DNA from: Clostridia bacterium
Lineage (GTDB): Bacteria; Bacillota; Clostridia; Oscillospirales; CAG-382
DNA: 11,486 nucleotides
NCBI GenBank assembly: GCA_900757905.1
Contig: CAAEPN010000243.1
Span: forward strand, 1 to 11,486
Direction of reading: 5' to 3'
The notes below the pieces were generated by a model. It searched no databases, was not told the DNA's origin, and saw nothing but the letters and a program-made list of their open reading frames with translations. Below, in pieces: positions 5,759 to 11,486 of this stretch (the first letter of the stretch is position 1; each line of letters begins with the position of its first letter). The position numbers and the translations under genes are program-made.

Positions 5759-6670
5759 TTACCGGCTCATAAGCGTTGCCATAACGGCTTTCTGTGCATG
5801 AAGCCGGTTTTCGGCTTCGTCGAATATTTCGGCAGCGTGCGCTTCAAACACCTCGTCGGTGATCTCCTCGCCGCGGTGCGCCGGAAGACAATGCTGCACC
5901 ATGGCGTCCTTACGCGCTTTTTTCATGAGTTCTGCGTTTATCTGATAACCGGAAAAAACATTTTTTCTCTTTTCGATCTCAGACTCCATGCCCATGCTCG
6001 ACCAAACGTCGGTAAAGAGCGCGTCAGCGTCCTCGGCCGCCTCAAAAATGTTGTCGGTAAGCGTAAACTTATTACCGTAGCTTTCGGCAAATTTCAAAAC
6101 CTCCGGATGCGGACGGTAATCGACCGGCGTGGCGATCGCCACGTCCATACCGGAAAGCAGACCGCCGACGATCAGTGAGTTTGCCATGTTGTTGCCGTCG
6201 CCGATGTAGCACATTTTGCGTCCCTCGAAGCTGCCCTTATGTTCCTTGATCGTGAGAAGGTCGGCAAGCACCTGACACGGATGCGCATAGTCGGTCAAGG
6301 CATTGATAACCGGAACAGAAGAAAATTCGGCCAATTCCTCGACAATTTCCTGTCCGAACGTGCGGATCATAATGCCATCCACATAGCGCGACAGCACGCG
6401 TGCCGTATCGCGAATCGGTTCGCCGCGTCCGAGTTGGGTGTCCTTTGAGGAAAGAAACAGTCCTAAGCCGCCGAGCTGATAGATTCCGGCCTCAAACGAC
6501 ACACGGGTACGCGTGGACGATTTTTCAAAAATCATACCAAGCGTTTTGCCCTTTAAAATTTCGTGCGCGATTCCGTGCTTTTTCTCATATTTTAATTTTT
6601 CCGCAAGCTCGATCAGATCAAAAAGTTCATCCTTTGTAAGATCGGCCATTTTGAGTAAATCTTTTTTCAT
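5759..6670 (-). CDS. argF: Ornithine carbamoyltransferase
   Basis: This enzyme makes citrulline from ornithine and carbamoyl phosphate. The 303 residues are full length for the family. Visible motifs are STRTRVSFE (52-60, carbamoyl phosphate binding), HPCQ (130-133), DVWSSMGME (221-229, the SMG loop that binds ornithine and separates it from aspartate carbamoyltransferase) and HCLPAHRG (260-267, with the catalytic Cys261). AAGG lies about 9 bases upstream of the start at 6670. It is the last visible gene of the arg operon, 45 bases after argD, followed by the shared terminator. No carAB is present in the window, so carbamoyl phosphate comes from elsewhere. Confidence 0.96.
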   Translation of the reverse strand: MKKDLLKMADLTKDELFDLIELAEKLKYEKKHGIAHEILKGKTLGMIFEKSSTRTRVSFEAGIYQLGGLGLFLSSKDTQLGRGEPIRDTARVLSRYVDGIMIRTFGQEIVEELAEFSSVPVINALTDYAHPCQVLADLLTIKEHKGSFEGRKMCYIGDGNNMANSLIVGGLLSGMDVAIATPVDYRPHPEVLKFAESYGNKFTLTDNIFEAAEDADALFTDVWSSMGMESEIEKRKNVFSGYQINAELMKKARKDAMVQHCLPAHRGEEITDEVFEAHAAEIFDEAENRLHAQKAVMATLMSR

Positions 6671-6700
6671 GCTGTATTTCCTTCCCTTTTGCCGTGCAAC

Positions 6701-6713
6701 GCGTGAAACACGC
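6701..6713 (-). other. Small intercistronic hairpin between argD and argF
   Basis: GCGTG-TTT-CACGC on the minus strand forms a perfect 5-bp stem with a 3-base loop, starting just after the argD stop. There is no T-tract, so it is not a terminator; it could protect mRNA ends or be chance. Confidence 0.3.
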
Positions 6714-6715
6714 TG

Positions 6716-7903
<1,188 letters not shown>

Positions 7904-7919
7904 AATATTCCTCCGTATT

Positions 7920-8789
7920 TTATTCGACGATCATCGTACCGATACCTTCGTTGGAAAGCATTTCGATAAGAATGGAGTGAAGAAGTCTGCCATCAATGAT
8001 ATGCGCACGCTTGACGCCGTTTTTGACGCACATCTCGCAGCACTCGATTTTGGGAATCATTCCGCCGGAAATAACGCCCTCTTCCTTCAGTGCGGCAATT
8101 TCGCCTAACTTCACTTCGGGAATCAACGTATCGTCGTCGTGCAGGTCGCGCATAAGCCCACGCGTATTGGTAAGAAGAATGAGCTTTTCCGCACCGAGCG
8201 CAATAGCAATTTTGGCCGCTGCCGTGTCGGAATTGATGTTGTACACGTTGCTTTCGCCGTCGATACCGGCTGCAACCGTCGCGATGACCGGAATAAATCC
8301 GGCGGCGATGTTGTCCGTGATGATTTTTGTGTTTACCTCGGTGATCTCGCCGACCGCGCCGTAATCGTTTTTGCCGTCGTCAAGCTTTTTCGCCTTTATC
8401 ATGCCGCCGTCGATACCCGAAAGACCAACTGCGCTGCCGCCGATGGAGGTGATCTTGTTGACAAGATCCTTATTGGTCTTTCCGGCAAGCACCATTTGCA
8501 CGACCTCTACGGCTTCCTCGCCGGTGTAGCGAAGTCCGTTGATAAACTGCGTTTCAATACCGAGCTTATCAAACATGGAGGTGATCTCCGGGCCGCCGCC
8601 ATGAACCATGACGACGTTAATACCGACAAGTCTTAGCAGCACAAGGTCGGAAATGACCGCGTCCTTTAAGCCCTCGTTTTCCATGGCGTTGCCGCCGTAT
8701 TTGACAACGATGGTCTTGCCGTAATATTTTTGAATGTAAGGCAAGGCCTCGATAAGAACCTTTGCCTTGTCAATGTTGGAAATAAACAT
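7920..8789 (-). CDS. argB: Acetylglutamate kinase
   Basis: The enzyme phosphorylates N-acetylglutamate, the committed and usually feedback-controlled step. The 289-residue amino-acid-kinase fold shows VVKYGGNAM (28-36, catalytic Lys30), VHGGGPEI (62-69), NINSDTAAAKIA (184-195), LLTNTRGLM (205-213) and SGGMIPKIE (241-249, with Lys247 contacting ATP). It has an N-terminal helix of about 25 residues before the first strand and a C-terminal HSILIEMLSNEGIGTMI. Both features mark the hexameric, arginine-inhibited class; the short E. coli-type dimer lacks them. Feedback inhibition is therefore inferred. The ribosome binding site AAGGGG lies 8 bases upstream. It sits 23 bases after argJ. Confidence 0.96.
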   Translation of the reverse strand: MFISNIDKAKVLIEALPYIQKYYGKTIVVKYGGNAMENEGLKDAVISDLVLLRLVGINVVMVHGGGPEITSMFDKLGIETQFINGLRYTGEEAVEVVQMVLAGKTNKDLVNKITSIGGSAVGLSGIDGGMIKAKKLDDGKNDYGAVGEITEVNTKIITDNIAAGFIPVIATVAAGIDGESNVYNINSDTAAAKIAIALGAEKLILLTNTRGLMRDLHDDDTLIPEVKLGEIAALKEEGVISGGMIPKIECCEMCVKNGVKRAHIIDGRLLHSILIEMLSNEGIGTMIVE

Positions 8790-8812
8790 ACCCTTCGCCC
8801 CTTTTTCCTGTC

Positions 8813-10051
8813 TTAGCTGCGGTAATCGCCGTTGATACGGACATATTCATAGGTAAGGTCGCAGCCGTAAGCCGTGGCGCACGCCGTCCCCATATTCATG
8901 TTAACGTCAATAACGATAGCGTCCTTTAAAAGAATCTCTTTCGCCTTATCCTCGTCAAAGCCGACGCTGCCGCCGTTTTTGCAGACATTGATCTCGCCCG
9001 CGTCGGAAATGAAGCTAACGTCCACCTTATGCGGATCGAATTCCACGCCGGCATAGCCAAGTGCGCATAAAATACGTCCCCAGTTGGCGTCCGCGCCGAA
9101 CATGGCCGTTTTGACAAGCGGCGAATTGATGACCGATTTTGCAAGAATGCGTGCGTTTTCAAGCGTATCGCAGCCATGCACGCGGCATTCGAGAAGCTTG
9201 GAAGCGCCTTCGCCGTCGGCTGCCATTTTGCGTGCCAAATACTTGCAGACATATTCAAGCAGCTCTTCAAAGGCTTTGCCGCTCTCGCTGTCCGGGTCGT
9301 CGATAAGCGCATTTCCGGCAAGTCCCGAAGCCATGACGCTGAAGGTATCGTTGGTGCTGGTGTCGCCGTCCACGCTTATCATGTTGAAGGTACGGTCGGC
9401 AACCCGTTTGAGAAGCACCTGTAAAGTCTCCGGCGTAATATCCGCGTCGGTAGTGACAAAGCAGAGCATGGTCGCCATATTCGGCTGGATCATGCCGCTT
9501 CCCTTGCTCATGCCGCCGATCTTCACCTTCACGCCGTCGATAACCGCTTCGGCTGCGATCTGCTTTAGGCGCGTATCGGTAGTCATGATGGCGCTTGCAG
9601 CGGCATAGCCGTTTTCCGCACCGTAGCCGAGCGAATCACAAAGCGCCGGAATGCCGTTTAAGATCGGTTCAAGCGGCAAAGGCATTCCGATAACGCCAGT
9701 CGAAGTGATAATGATATCGTTTTCATCGATTCCCAAATGCTTTGCAAGAGCCGCGCACATGGCGTTTGCCTTATCCACGCCGTCGGGATTGCAGGTATTG
9801 GCATTGCCGCTGTTGCAGATAGCCGCACGGGCGATACCGTTCTTTAAATGCTCGCGCGTGACCGTGATCGGTGCGCCATAGACCTTGTTGGTGGTATAAA
9901 TGGCGGCGGCACTGCAAGGCTTATCGGCTAAGATCAGCGCCAGATCCTTTTTGTTCTTGTTTTTGCGAAGGCCGCAATGGATTCCCGAAGCGCGGAAGCC
10001 GGCCGGAAAAGTTACGCCGCCCTCCATGCGCTTGAATTTATTTTCATTCAT
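8813..10051 (-). CDS. argJ: Glutamate N-acetyltransferase / ornithine acetyltransferase
   Basis: ArgJ transfers acetyl from N-acetylornithine to glutamate, closing the acetyl cycle; bifunctional forms also use acetyl-CoA. The 412-residue precursor is normally cut into alpha and beta chains at an Ala-Thr bond. That site is present in QPNMATMLCF, with Thr194 as the new N-terminal nucleophile. Other family blocks are TTNKVYGAPI (53-62), NSGNANTC (80-87), TSTGVIG (116-122), the C-terminal ANWGRILCALGYAG and the terminal YEYVRINGDYRS. The ATG at 10051 is chosen since GAGGAG lies 12 bases upstream; a GTG at 10093 gives 14 more residues but has no good ribosome binding site. Whether it is mono- or bifunctional cannot be told; no argA or argE is seen in the window. 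Confidence 0.96.
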   Translation of the reverse strand: MNENKFKRMEGGVTFPAGFRASGIHCGLRKNKNKKDLALILADKPCSAAAIYTTNKVYGAPITVTREHLKNGIARAAICNSGNANTCNPDGVDKANAMCAALAKHLGIDENDIIITSTGVIGMPLPLEPILNGIPALCDSLGYGAENGYAAASAIMTTDTRLKQIAAEAVIDGVKVKIGGMSKGSGMIQPNMATMLCFVTTDADITPETLQVLLKRVADRTFNMISVDGDTSTNDTFSVMASGLAGNALIDDPDSESGKAFEELLEYVCKYLARKMAADGEGASKLLECRVHGCDTLENARILAKSVINSPLVKTAMFGADANWGRILCALGYAGVEFDPHKVDVSFISDAGEINVCKNGGSVGFDEDKAKEILLKDAIVIDVNMNMGTACATAYGCDLTYEYVRINGDYRS

Positions 10052-10094
10052 GTTGACTCGAATCTCCTCTGTATTTTTGTGAGAAAACAACACT

Positions 10095-11147
10095 TTAAAA
10101 AGACGGCGGAAGCATTGAGATGCCTTCGTCCTCCGGCAGACCGAAGCGGATGTTCATGTTCTGGATGGCCTGACCGGCAGCGCCCTTAACCATGTTGTCA
10201 ATAACGCTTGTGATGACCGCCGTAGAGGTATGCTCATCAAAGTGCAGCGAAATATCGCAATAGTTGGAATAATGAACGTTTTTGATATTGGCAAATTTGC
10301 CAAACGGCATAACGCGCACAAATTTTTCGTTCTTATAGAAATCCGTATAGGCTTCGTGAAGCTTTTCCAAAGTCACGCCGTCGGCCGCTTTGACATAAAT
10401 GGTAGACAAAATACCGCGGTTGACCGGCAAAAGGTGCGGTACGAACGTCACATTTACCTTTTCGCCGTAGAGAAGCGACAGCGTCTGTTCAATTTCCGGC
10501 GTATGGCGGTGGCAGGCTGCTTTGTAAGCGGCAAAAGCCTCGTTGGTGTCCGGAAAATGCGTGTTCTGCGAAAGGCCGCGTCCGGCGCCCGTCACGCCGC
10601 TCTTGGAATCGAGAATGATCCCGTTCGACGCGTCGCATAGTTTCATCTTCAACGCCGGCATAAGGCCAAGCGCAATACTGGTCGGATAGCAGCCGGGATT
10701 GGCGATGATATCGACATTCGGAATGCTCTCGCGGTTAATCTCCGGCAGGCAGTAGAGCGCCTTTTTGTGAAGAGCCGGGTATTTGAACGGCAGTCCATAC
10801 CATTTGGTATAGTCGGCCTCCTCGGTCAGTCTGAAATCCGCACCGAGATCGATAAGCACCTTGCCGGCTTTGTCGCAGCTTACTGCAAGTTCTTCGGAAA
10901 GTCCGTGCGGAAGTGCGGCGAAGATCACGTCGCTGGCCTCCACAACGCTATCCATGTTTCCTAAAACATGCTCCTTTTGGGTCGTGAGCGCCGGATAGAC
11001 CGATTCAAGCGTCTGTCCTTCAAACGAGGTCGAAGAGACCGCCGCCACCTCGGCATAGCGGTGCGACGCAAGAAGTCGATAAAGCTCTGCGCCGGCATAG
11101 CCGGTCGCGCCGATAATGCCGACCTTTACTTTCTTGTTTTCTGTCAT
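10095..11147 (-). CDS. argC: N-acetyl-gamma-glutamyl-phosphate reductase
   Basis: This enzyme reduces N-acetylglutamyl phosphate with NADPH to the semialdehyde. The 350-residue protein has an N-terminal Rossmann motif GIIGATGYAGAEL (10-22), the catalytic cysteine in ANPGCYPTS (Cys153), SKSGVTGAGRG (181-191) and the HRHTPEIEQ block (213-221) with the catalytic histidine 215. This is the longer type-1 ArgC. The start at 11147 has only a weak ribosome binding site (AAAAGAGTG), perhaps relying on translation from argH 34 bases upstream. argJ follows after 43 bases. Confidence 0.96.
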   Translation of the reverse strand: MTENKKVKVGIIGATGYAGAELYRLLASHRYAEVAAVSSTSFEGQTLESVYPALTTQKEHVLGNMDSVVEASDVIFAALPHGLSEELAVSCDKAGKVLIDLGADFRLTEEADYTKWYGLPFKYPALHKKALYCLPEINRESIPNVDIIANPGCYPTSIALGLMPALKMKLCDASNGIILDSKSGVTGAGRGLSQNTHFPDTNEAFAAYKAACHRHTPEIEQTLSLLYGEKVNVTFVPHLLPVNRGILSTIYVKAADGVTLEKLHEAYTDFYKNEKFVRVMPFGKFANIKNVHYSNYCDISLHFDEHTSTAVITSVIDNMVKGAAGQAIQNMNIRFGLPEDEGISMLPPSF

Positions 11148-11162
11148 ACTGTCACTCTTTTC

Positions 11163-11179
11163 CGCGCGTTTTTGGCGCG
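11163..11179 (-). other. Small intercistronic hairpin between argH and argC
   Basis: CGCGC, a 7-base loop and GCGCG form a GC-rich 5-bp stem just after the argH stop and directly before the weak argC ribosome binding site. There is no T-tract. It could shape argC translation or mRNA stability, or be chance. Confidence 0.3.
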
Positions 11180-11181
11180 TG

Positions 11182-11486
11182 TTATTCGTTTTCTTCCAAT
11201 TCTTCGGAAGCTAAAAAATTCTCTAATTTTTCGATCTGACGCTTAACGGCCTCCGGTGCGGGACCTCCCACACAAGCACGTCCCTTGACGCACGCCGCAA
11301 GATCAACCGCTGCATAAACGCCCTCGTCGAACACCTCCGACACAGCCTTATAATCGACAAGCGGCAGCGTTTCGAAGCTCTCGTGCTTTTCGATACAAAG
11401 CGCGACAAGCTCTCCGACGATCTTATATGCCGTGCGGAACGGCAAGCCTTTTTTCACCAAATAGTCCGCGCAGTCGGTGGCGTTGA
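11182..11486 (-). CDS. argH: Argininosuccinate lyase, C-terminal part (runs off the window)
   Basis: The final arginine step, cleavage of argininosuccinate to arginine and fumarate. Only the last 101 residues are in the window. They begin NATDCADYLVKKGLPFR and continue TAYKIVGELVALC, the conserved C-terminal domain of the argininosuccinate lyase branch of the fumarase/aspartase superfamily, then GPAPEAV and an acidic tail. The catalytic domains are beyond the right edge. It is the most upstream gene of the operon seen here; argG and the operon promoter would be expected further upstream. Confidence 0.9.
   Translation of the reverse strand, partial: NATDCADYLVKKGLPFRTAYKIVGELVALCIEKHESFETLPLVDYKAVSEVFDEGVYAAVDLAACVKGRACVGGPAPEAVKRQIEKLENFLASEELEENE

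Noticed and set aside
9084..9608. A 174-codon plus-strand open frame opposite argJ.
   Set aside because: It lies fully antisense to a well-supported argJ, has no recognisable motifs and is serine/alanine-rich as expected from reading a GC-biased gene backwards.

Overview
The window looks like chromosomal DNA of a low-to-medium GC Gram-positive bacterium of the Clostridia, probably a gut member of the Oscillospirales or a relative. The reasons are strong AGGAGG-type ribosome binding sites, a TnpV-family transposon protein (a family best known from clostridial mobile elements), argJ-type cyclic arginine synthesis, and compact T-tailed hairpin terminators. The species cannot be named from the sequence alone.

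Region 1 (about 1-1540) is visibly more AT-rich and is a mobile-element scar. It holds the right end of an IS3-family element (to about 220), a small exported protein whose 3' end was replaced by that IS, a complete tnpV, and a tyrosine recombinase that breaks off just after its first catalytic arginine. The last three are read on the minus strand. About 170 bases between tnpV and the recombinase remnant hold no gene but do contain a likely tnpV promoter and a 9-bp inverted repeat.

Region 2 (about 1500-2500) is a single plus-strand gene for a DUF362 protein with a cysteine cluster. It has a good promoter and ends at an 18-bp perfect-stem terminator shared with the convergent gene beyond it.

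Region 3 (about 2541-5672) is a small carbohydrate regulon. An AraC-family regulator on the minus strand diverges from a two-gene plus-strand operon encoding a GH63/MGH1-like glycoside hydrolase and a sugar isomerase/epimerase-like TIM-barrel protein. The intergenic region has two direct repeats 21 bp apart and two divergent promoters with the same extended -10 (TGCTAAAAT), a typical AraC-type control layout. No transporter is visible.

Region 4 (5759 to the window end, minus strand) is the arginine operon in transcription order argH (3' part only)-argC-argJ-argB-argD-argF. It covers N-acetylglutamate to citrulline, with argJ recycling the acetyl group, plus the final lyase step. The operon promoter and argG would lie beyond the right edge. 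Transcription appears to end at a bidirectional hairpin (5640-5672) shared with the convergent sugar operon. I did not find a clearly new biological system. The most interesting points are the compact AraC/GH63/epimerase regulon with its mirrored promoters, the exported mini-protein coupled to tnpV, and a stem core shared by the two terminators.
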